The notes: generated from the sequence alone by a model not told the origin. Counted from the stretch's first letter, positions 31,355 through 40,076 are shown. The stretch is DNA of 40,217 bases from Candidatus Liptonbacteria bacterium (GCA_023244935.1 JAHFLJ010000007.1:1-40217); one strand, 5' to 3'. Numbers and translations: made by a program.

Positions 31355-32284
31355 ATGCTTAATAGTTTATTCATTCTGACAGTTTCATTATTCTTAGTCG
31401 TCAAGGGCGCAACCTTGGCAACAAAATATGCAGGAAAGTTAGCGACTGGCTTCAACCTATCGAAATATACCGTTGGATTTATTATTGTCGCCGTAATTTC
31501 AATCTTGCCGGAAACTTTTGTCGCAATTAATTCGGCCATCGAAGGATCCCCGTCATTTGGTCTAGGAGTCCTGTTCGGCGGGAATGTTGCGGATTTGACC
31601 CTTATATTTTCGATAATAATTCTCTTCGCCGGAAGAAATATTAAAATAGAAAGTAGTATTCTAAAAAACAACAAGATTTTTCCGGCATTGCTACTACTAC
31701 CTATCATACTTGGCTTAGACGGAAATTATTCTCGAATCGAAGGAGCTTCTCTTATTGTCGCGGGGGTAATATTTTATTATCTGTCGCTTAAAAAAGGCAT
31801 CGCTGGTATCTTGATAAAAAATGAAGAAAGCAGTCGATTTAAAAGCTCGATGATGCTTTTGCTCAGCCTGGCGCTACTGCTTATCGGATCACATTTTGCG
31901 GTAACTTCAGCCACTTCGGTTGCCGAATATCTAAAAATCAACCCGATATTAATCGGGATGTTTGTCGTTGGGTTAGGGGCCACAATGCCGGAACTGTTAT
32001 TCTCACTTAAGTCCGTCAAAAAGAATGATGATTCTCTTGCGGTTGGCGACATTCTTGGAACAGTCTTAGCCGATGCAACAATTGTTGTCGGAATCCTGGC
32101 GCTGATTAGCCCTTTTTCATTCCCTCAAAAAATAGTCTATTCAGCCGGAATATTTATGGTGACGGCATCCGTCATTCTTTTTCGATTTATGAATTCAGGA
32201 AAAAATATATCCAAAAAAGAAGCTATGTCACTTTTTATTTTCTGGTTAGCTTTTGTCATCGCGGAATTATTCTTAAGTAATTGA
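31355..32284 (+). CDS. CaCA-superfamily Ca2+:cation antiporter
   Basis: 309 aa, about ten helices, exporting Ca2+ in exchange for Na+ or H+. Both alpha repeats are visible: SILPETFVAINSAIEG with GLGVLFGGNVADLTL, and GLGATMPELLFSLKS with VGDILGTVLADATIVVG. Each holds the conserved acidic residue (PE) of the ion site. Length fits the bacterial YrbG-like branch. It starts 11 bases after the calcium-type P-type ATPase gene, forming a two-pump calcium extrusion operon: one primary and one secondary pump. Confidence 0.92.
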   Translation: MLNSLFILTVSLFLVVKGATLATKYAGKLATGFNLSKYTVGFIIVAVISILPETFVAINSAIEGSPSFGLGVLFGGNVADLTLIFSIIILFAGRNIKIESSILKNNKIFPALLLLPIILGLDGNYSRIEGASLIVAGVIFYYLSLKKGIAGILIKNEESSRFKSSMMLLLSLALLLIGSHFAVTSATSVAEYLKINPILIGMFVVGLGATMPELLFSLKSVKKNDDSLAVGDILGTVLADATIVVGILALISPFSFPQKIVYSAGIFMVTASVILFRFMNSGKNISKKEAMSLFIFWLAFVIAELFLSN

Positions 32285-32330
32285 ACAGCTATTCCTTTAC
32301 AGCTAAAGCTTAAGTTGTATTATTAACAAT

Positions 32331-32561
32331 ATGAAACAAAAAACTGCCTTGATAACAATCTTCGCCGTCTCGATTTTCGGATTGATATTCTCCGGAGTTT
32401 TAACCTATCAGGAATTGTTTACCACAACAGCAGTCACCTGCCCCGCCCCTGGAGCACCAGGAACAGTCTTCGGCTATCCCGCGTGCGTTTACGGATTTTT
32501 TATGTATTTGATAATCTTAATAATTTCCGGCCTCGGCTTATTCAAAAAAAATAGCCCGTAG
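32331..32561 (+). CDS. 76-aa two-helix membrane protein with a VKOR-like Cys segment
   Basis: Helices at about 7-25 and 48-68. Between them CPAPGAPGTVFGYPACVYGF carries two cysteines separated by 14 residues; the GYPACVYGF part resembles the second cysteine region of vitamin K epoxide reductase/DsbB-like thiol oxidoreductases, but the CxxC is lacking, so this would be a half-unit at best. TATTAT (32318-32323) ends 7 nt before the ATG, so leaderless. Its stop codon falls inside the terminator hairpin of the convergent unit at 32571. Confidence 0.7.
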   Translation: MKQKTALITIFAVSIFGLIFSGVLTYQELFTTTAVTCPAPGAPGTVFGYPACVYGFFMYLIILIISGLGLFKKNSP

Positions 32562-32578
32562 AATCAAATTCTAAGGGC
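32544..32578 (-). terminator. Terminator hairpin shared by convergent genes
   Basis: An 11-bp stem with one mismatch, GCCCGTAGAAT / ATTCTAAGGGC, loop CAA. Read leftward it is followed by a run of T. Both stop codons (32559-32561 rightward, 32571-32573 leftward) lie within it. Confidence 0.85.
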
Positions 32579-32747
32579 CAAATATTTTGTCGCGAACCTT
32601 TTCCCTAAAAGCGGTCTGCTCTTTGCACTTAGCCATCGCTGCCTTATAGCGACCGTTGCATTTTCTGCAATGCTTTATACCTAAAATGTCCGTATCATTC
32701 ACCTCAATATCCGATCGATTGCACCCATAACAATACCCCTTCGCCAA
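32571..32747 (-). CDS. 58-aa zinc-ribbon-like protein with TTG start in a self-contained unit
   Basis: No ATG fits; TTG 32745-32747 stands six bases after GGAGG in GGAGGTGATAA. The sequence (M for TTG) begins AKGYCYGCNRSDIEVNDTDI, then LGIKHCRKCNGRYKAAMAKC, then KEQTAFREKVRDKIFGP. CYGC and CRKC, 17 residues apart, form a four-Cys zinc ribbon-like pair, with a further Cys following. The rest is basic, so nucleic-acid binding is plausible. Its promoter and terminator match the other units. G+C is 24 of 60 bases at 32641-32700, only slightly above background. Confidence 0.8.
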   Translation of the reverse strand: MAKGYCYGCNRSDIEVNDTDILGIKHCRKCNGRYKAAMAKCKEQTAFREKVRDKIFGP

Positions 32748-32776
32748 TTATCACCTCCGTAATTTGTTCTATCAAC

Positions 32777-32805
32777 ATATTACCCTACCATAAACAAAAT
32801 AACAA
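32777..32805 (-). promoter_or_regulatory. Promoter of the 32571 unit
   Basis: -35 TTGTTA (32800-32805), a 17-base spacer, -10 TAATAT (32777-32782). The leader to the TTG is about 22 nt. Confidence 0.75.
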
Positions 32806-32839
32806 ATTTTCGCGATAATTCTGGAAAAAATAAAAGTGG

Positions 32840-34243
32840 CTAGCTCAAGAATTCGATTATTGCTGAACCGGCGAAATATATATAAAAAACGGCGGCGCAA
32901 ACCATAACTGCATTCGTGAATAAATTTGGGCGCAACAGCTTATCCAATTTAAAATTATTTAAATAAATTAAAACCGGAATATAAATTGCCATAGTTATTC
33001 CGCCTAGAACGGCGCTAAGATTAAGCAAGGTTAACGGTTGCTTATACGGTAAAAGCAAAGCGGAGATTCCGACAATAATCGAAATTAATACATAATACAG
33101 AACGTGGGTTGAAACATTCTTTATCCCTTTCAGTCTTTCTTTAAATGGACCAACATGTGAATTAACATAAAGAATATCGGTAACAATTCTGGTAAAAGCG
33201 TCGATGACCGTCCACATCACCGAGAATAGCATCAAAAAAGTCATCGCCAAAAAGGTATTGTATCCGAACGTGCCCCAATTTTTTCCGAAAATATTTGCCT
33301 GCGCCACCGCAACTTGCAAGCCTTCAGGGATTGCTCCGAGAGGTTTTAAGACGACATAGGCATTCAAGCTCACTAAAAGCAAAGTGACAATCCCCAGAAG
33401 CCAAAAAATTACCGCCTGATCGATGAATACAAATCGCATCCACTTCTTCCATTTGCGCATATTATCCGGGTTAGGATCAAATTTATAACCCTTAAAAGAA
33501 ACTGCCTCCTCTTTGCCGGTTATCGGATTAATAATTCTTCCGACATATTTTCCCATCCCGATTTGCTTATCTCTATACCAAAGGGATACGCACAGGTTCA
33601 AAAGTCCTCCCGCGCCGGCAAAAACAATTGCTCCAAGTAAAACCGACATACTAAGTCCGGACGGCAACCCTCTAAAATTCGAAATATCGATAAATGCCTG
33701 CTTAAAATCGTTCAAACTTAAATTCAAAAAACTATTAATCAATAAAAGAATAAAAAAGGTCGGAACAATTATTTTCAAACTTTTTTCCAATATTCCATAG
33801 GCGGTTTTCCCGGAGAAAGTGAGCAATAAAACCAAGCCCAAGCTAAACCAAGCCCAGCCTAAATATGTTCCAAACCCGAATAATTCTTTCAAAGTTGTCC
33901 CCATTGCCCCCGCCCATCCCGGCCAAATATACATAAGAATTGCGGACAATAACCACAAAGGAGCAAACCATTTAAATATTCTGGAAGAAGACGTAAAAAA
34001 ACTTTCGCCGGTTGCGAGCGCGTGTCTCGCCACTTCTTTATTAATAAAATATTGAAATGTTAATCCTAAAAATGCCGCCCATAGGATACCCATGCCGAAA
34101 CGAGTAACTAAATTTGGCCATAAAATTAATTCTCCGGTTCCCACGGCCAACCCCATGACTACCACCCCAACTCCTAAAGCCTTGCTCCAGTGAGGAGGTT
34201 CCGGCAATTCTCGAAGCTCTCTTTCTTCGTAGTTTGAATCCAT
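32840..34243 (-). CDS. Nramp-like transporter, distant from the 15244 gene
   Basis: 467 aa from ATG 34241-34243, chosen because TATAAT (34250-34255) ends 6 nt before it; the longer in-frame starts (34270, 34258) would contain this box. About 11-12 helices. The opening GTGELILWPNLVTRFGMGIL is the helix 1 region of Nramp-like and related LeuT-fold proteins, with GTGE in place of DPGN. A long loop of about 45 residues (FDPNPDNMRKWKKWMRF) follows helix 6. Function as a metal or other cation transporter is inferred; the metal-binding residues differ from canonical Nramp. It overlaps nothing and has its own short unit. Confidence 0.78.
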   Translation of the reverse strand: MDSNYEERELRELPEPPHWSKALGVGVVVMGLAVGTGELILWPNLVTRFGMGILWAAFLGLTFQYFINKEVARHALATGESFFTSSSRIFKWFAPLWLLSAILMYIWPGWAGAMGTTLKELFGFGTYLGWAWFSLGLVLLLTFSGKTAYGILEKSLKIIVPTFFILLLINSFLNLSLNDFKQAFIDISNFRGLPSGLSMSVLLGAIVFAGAGGLLNLCVSLWYRDKQIGMGKYVGRIINPITGKEEAVSFKGYKFDPNPDNMRKWKKWMRFVFIDQAVIFWLLGIVTLLLVSLNAYVVLKPLGAIPEGLQVAVAQANIFGKNWGTFGYNTFLAMTFLMLFSVMWTVIDAFTRIVTDILYVNSHVGPFKERLKGIKNVSTHVLYYVLISIIVGISALLLPYKQPLTLLNLSAVLGGITMAIYIPVLIYLNNFKLDKLLRPNLFTNAVMVCAAVFYIYFAGSAIIEFLS

Positions 34244-34271
34244 AAATAAATTATACATAAAATCAGCCACA

Positions 34272-34301
34272 AAAAAACCACCCGTTTTCGAGTGGTTTTT
34301 G
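34272..34301 (-). terminator. Terminator after the 34310 gene
   Basis: AACCACCCG / CGAGTGGTT around TTTT, one mismatch; read leftward a run of T follows. It ends only about 30 bases before the Nramp-like start, so it also occupies that promoter's -35 region. Confidence 0.85.
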
Positions 34302-34309
34302 TAGAAGTC

Positions 34310-35170
34310 TTAGCGATTGCCTTGTAGTTTCCTCTGAAGCTCTTGAAGTTGCTTTAACATCTCATCAATCTTCTGTTGGCCTGAATTTTCGCTTGCGTTT
34401 TTAAGACTTTCAATTTTCTTTTCTACCTGCTTTTCAGATTTATCTCCATACTTTTCCCAAAGCTCAGTTCCCTTAACCGGACTGATTATCTCAGTTTGAT
34501 TATAATTCCTTAAAACTTCGGCAATTACAATTCCCGGCATATCTTTAGAAACTCGTCCCAAAACGCTAATTTCTTGCCCGACCAACACCTGAGTCGCAAC
34601 CGTATCCACTCTCTGCTCGGAACCGTTCTTCAAAATTACATTTCTCACATTTGAAAAATCAATTGTCCAAGACGTTCCCCAAACTTCGGCGACTAAAGTA
34701 GTGCTGGCAACACTCTTAACGATCAATCCTCTTCCGGTGAATCTTCCTTCCGGGTTGATACTGATTTCAGCCTTCCTGACAATCTGCTTTTCACAAACCG
34801 GAGGCAACTGACATCCGTTTTTGCTGGCTCGAGCAACTACTCTGCCACCTTGCGCAGTACAGCTAGCCGTAAACTGAGTCATCTCCGGCATAACCATCAT
34901 CGGACAGATAAACTTATCAGTTTTCTGACAAATTGGAGGAGGCAGACATCCGGAAGTTGCTTCCGGTTGGTACACTGTTCCACCCTCTGCGATGCACTTA
35001 ATTCTTAAAGCTGTAACGTCTACCGCCACAAAAGTCGGGCAGGCAGGTGTAGTTGTTGCGACAGTGCTGGTCGCGGTGCTCGTGCTGGTCGTAGTTGCAA
35101 CCTGAGCAGAAGCAATACCGGATACTACAAGCGCTCCGATAAACAACGCTATTATTAATTTATTTTTCAT
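34310..35170 (-). CDS. Secreted Cys-rich protein with DUF5666-like domain
   Basis: 286 aa from ATG 35168-35170, where a clean signal peptide starts (MKNKLIIALFIGALVVSGIA, SAQ). A Thr/Ser/Ala-rich spacer follows, then two Cys-rich segments of similar spacing (CIAEGGTVYQPEATSGCLPP; CTAQGGRVVARASKNGCQLP), a repeated small domain with PICQK/PVCEK ends. The C-terminal part (EGRFTGRGLIVKSVASTTLV; ILGRVSKDMPGIVIAEV) matches the DUF5666-type beta-barrel. The last 60 residues are a charged coil (KSEKQVEKKIESLKN). The start is preceded by AATCAATAAAAAA. Extracellular, function unknown. Confidence 0.82.
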   Translation of the reverse strand: MKNKLIIALFIGALVVSGIASAQVATTTSTSTATSTVATTTPACPTFVAVDVTALRIKCIAEGGTVYQPEATSGCLPPPICQKTDKFICPMMVMPEMTQFTASCTAQGGRVVARASKNGCQLPPVCEKQIVRKAEISINPEGRFTGRGLIVKSVASTTLVAEVWGTSWTIDFSNVRNVILKNGSEQRVDTVATQVLVGQEISVLGRVSKDMPGIVIAEVLRNYNQTEIISPVKGTELWEKYGDKSEKQVEKKIESLKNASENSGQQKIDEMLKQLQELQRKLQGNR

Positions 35171-35256
35171 TTTTTTATTGATTTGACCTATTTTGATTAA
35201 TTCTAACAAAAATATCACCTTCAAATAGACAGCCTGTTAATAACCTTTGCTATCAA

Positions 35257-35292
35257 CAAAAACCGCCTCGACACACTATGTGACGAAGCGGA
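35257..35292 (-). terminator. Terminator after the large surface protein gene
   Basis: CCGCCTCG-ACACA and TGTGA-CGAAGCGG around CTA, a long stem with mismatches; read leftward it ends GGCGGTTTTTGTTG. It lies 26-61 bases after the stop codon at 35318. Confidence 0.85.
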
Positions 35293-35317
35293 TTCTGTTT
35301 TATTACACCTTTTACAC

Positions 35318-38300
35318 TTAGCTTATACTCTTTTCAATCTTGGAAACCGCAGTTTCTTTTTTCCTTTCTCGGAAAAATATCCAATAAATTATCAGTAACA
35401 GTATCAATAAAATCAACAACCATAACCATCCCCAGCCAAAATCTCGGAAGAAGCTGACAATATTCGCAAATCCACCATTTGATTTCACGGCTTCAACCAG
35501 CGCAGTCACGTAAACCGAGACAGAATTAAATTTACCTTTATCATCATTATAAGTTCCGGTTGTTCCGTACATTATTGTATCCCCAACTTTAACGTTTCCG
35601 GTTAATGAATTTTTTATAACCACGGTAGCCTGATAATCTTTCGGCACCTGTCCGACGTTGAAAGTAATGGTGTTCCCTTCTCTCGCGGAAATCGGATAAT
35701 TACTGCTAATAAAAGTTGTCTCAAGCGGAACAACCACCCTAAGGACGACGTTGTTCAAATCATATTTACAGTTATTTCTATAAACCAAAGAATATTCAAA
35801 CTCTTCGCCTTGTTTAACCGAGCCATCGGCAACGGTTGGCATAAGCACAAAACAACTCTGAACAACATCATTAATCACTACAACCGTAGAAGTCCCCTGC
35901 ACTATTGGTGGGTTAACGATAACCGCGCTTAAAGTTCTAAAATTCAATATTTCTCCGTAGCTTGTTCCGTAAGAATTTTGCACAACCGCCCGAAAATAAT
36001 AAGTTGTGCTAGGGACTAAGCCGGTTAAAGTATTTGAGATATTAACATACCCGATAACACTGCCGACCGGCTGAGAAACAGTCCTTAGCCCAAGAGAAAC
36101 CGTCGGTCCGTATTCAAACCATGAAGTTGCAACGCCACCATTTGGATTCACCGATCCATTAAGCAATGCTGAATTCCTGGAAATATAATTTGCTGACTTG
36201 GTAATCGCAAGTGGCATTGAACCGTTATTGTAATTGCCGGAAGTAGTAAAGCTTAATACTTGCCCATACCCAATTCCGTAACTATTTCTGGCAACCGCTC
36301 TAACGTAGTAGGTTGTGCCGGGAGATAAATTACTCACGTAACTATTAACATTCAAATTATAGCTTGAAACGTAAACGTTATTACTGGTGTAATATAGCGA
36401 ATTATAATTTATTCCGTATTCAAACCAAGCGGTTGCGCTACTGTCATTAGGAGTAACCGTTGAATTGAAATTAGCGGTATTTTGAGTTGTTCCGGTTGGA
36501 TTCAAAGTTTGAACATAAGGGACATTGCCGGTCCCACCTCCATTATTATTCGTAGTAAAATTTAAAATTGTTCCGTAAACTGTACCGGACTGATTTTGAG
36601 CGACAGCCCTAAAATAATAAGTGGTGTTGTAATTTAATCCGGAAAGCGATGAACTTATTGTCTGCCATCCGTTTGAATTACCGACACTCTGAAAGCCGGA
36701 AGTATATCCAAGTGACTGAGTCGTTCCATATTCAAACCAATAACTGGTATTACAATTATTCGAATTAACTTGCCCGTTTACCGTTGCATAATTATTTTGA
36801 ATGTTGGATGCAGGGCTAGTCTGAATATTCGGCTGATTGTTACAACCATTTCCTCCTCCACCATATACGTTTAAATTTGCATAAGCAGTCAGACCATTAT
36901 AATTTGCAGATATACTGGCATTGCCCTGAGAAACTCCCAAAAATTGACCTCGATTGGATTGGCTGGAAGCAATGTTCGGATTATTTGAAATCCAGTTTGC
37001 CGACCAGGTCACATCTTGTTCGGTTTGAGATCCCGATGCGCCATCCGCATCATATCGCGCTTGAAAAGTTGCATAAGCTCCTACCGATACAGAATAGTTT
37101 GCAGGAGTGATTGTTAGCGTCGCACTTCCTCCGCCCCCGCCATTATTATTAGTAGTAAAGCTTAAAATTAGACCATAAGAAGTATTGTATTGATTTTGAG
37201 CTGCGATTCGAAAGTAATAAGTTGTATTCGGCAAAAGCCCGGAAATATTTGCGTTAACATTTTGATTTGAATTTCCTGAACCAAGAGACTGACCAAAAGT
37301 TGCATATCCAAGTGACTGGCTGGTTCCATATTCAAACCAATAGCTGGTACTGTATCCATTTGGATTGACTTGTCCATTTAATATTGCCGAATTTTGCGAA
37401 ATGCCCGTGGCCGCATTTGTTTGCACAGTCGGCTGGCTCCCACCTGATCCTCCCCCCATGACCGTAAGCGTCGCATTAGCCGTAAGTCCGCCATAAATAG
37501 CAGAAACCGTTACGGTTCCGTTGGCAATGCCCGCAAATTGACCCTTGTTCCAACCCAAAGAAGCAATATTCATATTGCTTGAGTTCCAATTTGCAGAACC
37601 GGTTATATCATAAGAAGATTGCGCGCCAGTTGAACCATCCGGATCATATTGAGCTTGAAAATTTACCGACTGCCCAACTTGAACCGAATTCGAGCTTGGA
37701 GTGATTGTTAAAGTTGGAGTTGCCGGAGTATTTACACTGACATAACAATTTGCGGTTTGATTTCCGCTGGTTACGGTAACGGTTTTATTCCCAGAAGCTG
37801 AATAATAGGTTGAAAATGTTTGCGAATAACCTGCAGATGGATTACCGCCAAAAGCAGACCAAGAATAATTGCCGGTGCCACCGGTAGCTGTAAAGCTAAC
37901 TAAATTATTCACGTTAGTGGTTTGATTAACCGGAGAACAAGACAAAGTTGTCGGCGGTGGAGTAACGTCATTAACATTCACATAACAATTTGCGGTTTGA
38001 TTTCCGGAAGTCACGGTTACAGTTTTGCTACCGGATGTTCCGTATGAAGTACTGAAATTAGATCCGCTTCCCTGGAAAGGACTGCCGTAAGGACTAGTGG
38101 TCCAAGAATAAGAACCAGTTCCGCCAGTAGCCGAAAATGAAACTGTTTGATTAACATTCGCGGTTTGATTAACCGGAGAACAAGACAAAGTCGGAGGAGG
38201 GATTACTACGCTCTGGACATTGATCGTCTTGGTGCATGTCGCCCCAAACCATTCCACGTTTTCGTGAACCATCTTCCAATCAAATGGTTGAGATCCAATA

Positions 38301-39133
38301 GTCTGCGGAGCAACCGCGTCAAAAGTAAAAGTTACGGTTTGCCCCGGAGAAACAGTGTTAGTTAAACTAACTCTTCCAACTCCCCACCTTTGATTGTCCT
38401 GAGGATTTTGAGAGCCAAGAAAATATCCGTTGCTTGACCCAGGTGTCCAACTGGTCGTTCCGGTGTTCTTCATAGATACAGTCGCGGAAAAAGTTTGTCC
38501 GGCGGTAACTGTTGCCGGTGTCGAAATTCCTGAGCAAGATGAATTGCTTGTTCCACCACCTCCACCTCCGGTAGTTCCTTGCGTAGAAAATCTGACTACT
38601 AAATATCCCTGTGTCGGCCAGCCACCGTCGATATTTCCGATATTCACTCCGGATGCTGTCACCTCTGAACCATTTTGTCCGAAAGGCAATGGATCGGGAT
38701 TATTACTATCTTGATTCGGATAAAAAAATACGGAATTAAAAGTTAAGCCAGTTAAAGTTTGTCCGGCTGTAGGAACAACATTTACCGAACCATTTACCGC
38801 GCTGGCGTTATCTGCGGAAATAGCTCCATTAGCTGAAATACTTCCCCCGCTATAATTAAAGGAAAGTCTCAATTTTGTATTCGTAGCAGTAAATTGAGAA
38901 GTGTTGTGATAATAAAAAATAAAACTAATTACATCTCCGACGTTAACCCCACTTATACTGGGCGTCCAATTAACATTGGATCCCGGATTAGCTGTATAAT
39001 TTGAAACTCTTAAAGTCGCCTTATCTTGCGGATCATTATTAAAAACGGCAGATCCGGCGAATACGCTGAAAACCGGCGCGAGCACACCGAGGATGACTGC
39101 TAAACCCAAAACATTTGAAATAATTTTCTTCAT
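35318..39133 (-). CDS. 1271-aa surface protein: NBR1-Ig-like, PKD-like, BIG2-like, FN3-like repeats and membrane anchor
   Basis: ATG 39131-39133 starts a signal peptide (MKKIISNVLGLAVILGVLAP). Domains in order, approximate: N-terminal DUF11/DUF4-like region to 200; an NBR1-type Ig domain (ATVSMKNTGTTSWTPGSS) 205-315; two PKD-like repeats (VSFSATGGTGSYSWTT) 320-475; alternating BIG2-like (VNFQAQYDPDGSTGAQSS) and FN3-like units (WFEYGTSQSLGYATFGQSL), with four FN3-like units overall to about 1075; a DUF11-like domain; a Trp-rich membrane helix (WGWLWLLILLILLLIIYW) and a basic tail. Probably an adhesin or envelope fibre. It shares repeats with the protein at 4914. Confidence 0.88.
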   Translation of the reverse strand: MKKIISNVLGLAVILGVLAPVFSVFAGSAVFNNDPQDKATLRVSNYTANPGSNVNWTPSISGVNVGDVISFIFYYHNTSQFTATNTKLRLSFNYSGGSISANGAISADNASAVNGSVNVVPTAGQTLTGLTFNSVFFYPNQDSNNPDPLPFGQNGSEVTASGVNIGNIDGGWPTQGYLVVRFSTQGTTGGGGGGTSNSSCSGISTPATVTAGQTFSATVSMKNTGTTSWTPGSSNGYFLGSQNPQDNQRWGVGRVSLTNTVSPGQTVTFTFDAVAPQTIGSQPFDWKMVHENVEWFGATCTKTINVQSVVIPPPTLSCSPVNQTANVNQTVSFSATGGTGSYSWTTSPYGSPFQGSGSNFSTSYGTSGSKTVTVTSGNQTANCYVNVNDVTPPPTTLSCSPVNQTTNVNNLVSFTATGGTGNYSWSAFGGNPSAGYSQTFSTYYSASGNKTVTVTSGNQTANCYVSVNTPATPTLTITPSSNSVQVGQSVNFQAQYDPDGSTGAQSSYDITGSANWNSSNMNIASLGWNKGQFAGIANGTVTVSAIYGGLTANATLTVMGGGSGGSQPTVQTNAATGISQNSAILNGQVNPNGYSTSYWFEYGTSQSLGYATFGQSLGSGNSNQNVNANISGLLPNTTYYFRIAAQNQYNTSYGLILSFTTNNNGGGGGSATLTITPANYSVSVGAYATFQARYDADGASGSQTEQDVTWSANWISNNPNIASSQSNRGQFLGVSQGNASISANYNGLTAYANLNVYGGGGNGCNNQPNIQTSPASNIQNNYATVNGQVNSNNCNTSYWFEYGTTQSLGYTSGFQSVGNSNGWQTISSSLSGLNYNTTYYFRAVAQNQSGTVYGTILNFTTNNNGGGTGNVPYVQTLNPTGTTQNTANFNSTVTPNDSSATAWFEYGINYNSLYYTSNNVYVSSYNLNVNSYVSNLSPGTTYYVRAVARNSYGIGYGQVLSFTTSGNYNNGSMPLAITKSANYISRNSALLNGSVNPNGGVATSWFEYGPTVSLGLRTVSQPVGSVIGYVNISNTLTGLVPSTTYYFRAVVQNSYGTSYGEILNFRTLSAVIVNPPIVQGTSTVVVINDVVQSCFVLMPTVADGSVKQGEEFEYSLVYRNNCKYDLNNVVLRVVVPLETTFISSNYPISAREGNTITFNVGQVPKDYQATVVIKNSLTGNVKVGDTIMYGTTGTYNDDKGKFNSVSVYVTALVEAVKSNGGFANIVSFFRDFGWGWLWLLILLILLLIIYWIFFRERKKETAVSKIEKSIS

Positions 39134-39188
39134 TTTTGTTTTTATTATCATTTTTAGCTGAATATTATTCGGCTATTTTTGTGACCAT

Positions 39189-39217
39189 ATTCTACAATAT
39201 TGGCAAGAATAAGTCAA
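39189..39217 (-). promoter_or_regulatory. Consensus promoter of the large surface protein gene
   Basis: -35 TTGACT (39212-39217), a 17-base spacer, -10 TAGAAT (39189-39194). A leader of about 50 nt follows, ending AAAACAAAAATG, without SD. Confidence 0.88.
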
Positions 39218-39364
39218 TCCCGAAGGGATTGATCCCTGCCTGCCGGCAGGCAGGGAGTACCAACGGTGCTCGGTCTAAATTGTTATCAAATCCACGAGTA
39301 CCCTACTTCGCCCCGCCGGTGGCGGGGCTACGAAGGGTTATCGAGCACATATTATGTGCTCGAT
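39214..39364. repeat. Array of four hairpins
   Basis: H1 39214-39232 (8-bp arms TCAATCCC/GGGATTGA, loop GAA), H2 39233-39256 (a perfect 24-base palindrome of arms TCCCTGCCTGCC/GGCAGGCAGGGA, no loop), H3 39301-39337 (CCCTACTTCGCCCCGCC and GGCGGGGCTACGAAGGG, imperfect, loop GGT), H4 39340-39364 (10-bp arms ATCGAGCACA/TGTGCTCGAT, loop TATTA). H2 and the element at 21207-21226 are variants of one dispersed palindrome. The array lies between the surface protein promoter and the next unit's terminator. Confidence 0.88.
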
Positions 39365-39390
39365 AAAAAAATCCCCGCTTTCGCGGGGAC
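39365..39390 (-). terminator. Terminator of the 39406 unit
   Basis: CCCCGC, a 4-base loop, GCGGGG; read leftward a run of seven T follows. Lies 17 bases after the stop codon. Confidence 0.94.
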
Positions 39391-39405
39391 ATACAGACAA
39401 AAGAA

Positions 39406-40044
39406 CTAATTCTTGGGATCCGGAGCAGGACCTCCACCGGAGGACTTCTTCGAACCTCCTCCTGCAAGACCTACGATAACTACCCCAGCAAGGACACCAC
39501 CCAAGATATAAAGCCACGTTTTGGACTTTTTGCCAGGCTTAGGCTTGTCCGCAACTTTGGTCGTAACCGGCTGAGGTGCAGGAGCAGGATCATCCAGCTT
39601 CAGGTTGAGCTTTTTTACCGGCTCGGGCTCGACCACCTTCGGGGTTTCCTCGGCCGAAGGAAGGCACCTGAGCTCTCCGGTCGGAACCCAATCGGTTGGC
39701 TGAACAATCCCATTTCCGCATTTGCGAACGCGAAGCGCTCGCTTCGTAACCTTGTCCACGACGATTTCCTCGCCAAGACGGATAATCCCAAAAATACTCA
39801 CCCTAACCTTACCGCCCACTGCGCTCTTGTACTGCAGTCGAATAGGGACGGAATCTTCGTTCGAAACTACTGTACACTCCTTCTCCCAGTCCACAAACTG
39901 GGATTCATCCATCGCACGAACTCCGAGCTTGAAATAAGGGTACTCCTTACCACCAACTTTCTTCCCGGGGTTCTCCGCCGCCCACACGGGCGACGAAAGA
40001 TATACCGAAAGAAACACCGCAAGAATCTGTCGAACGAAGTTCAT
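39406..40044 (-). CDS. Secreted or membrane protein of unknown function, G+C-rich self-contained unit
   Basis: 212 aa. A signal peptide (MNFVRQILAVFLSVYLSSPV, WAAE) starts directly after AAAGGAGG (40053-40060). The mature domain (KLGVRAMDESQFVDWEKECT; GGKVRVSIFGIIRLGEEIVV) has two Cys. A Pro/Lys-rich linker follows, then one membrane helix (TWLYILGGVLAGVVIVGLAGG) and a Gly/Ser/Pro tail (GGGSKKSSGGGPAPDPKN). Not recognised. G+C is 37 of 60 bases at 39601-39660. Like the gene at 9085 it is exported and codon use differs from neighbours. Confidence 0.78.
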   Translation of the reverse strand: MNFVRQILAVFLSVYLSSPVWAAENPGKKVGGKEYPYFKLGVRAMDESQFVDWEKECTVVSNEDSVPIRLQYKSAVGGKVRVSIFGIIRLGEEIVVDKVTKRALRVRKCGNGIVQPTDWVPTGELRCLPSAEETPKVVEPEPVKKLNLKLDDPAPAPQPVTTKVADKPKPGKKSKTWLYILGGVLAGVVIVGLAGGGSKKSSGGGPAPDPKN

Positions 40045-40076
40045 TTCCTTTTCCTCCTTTTAATTGAACTGTCTAT

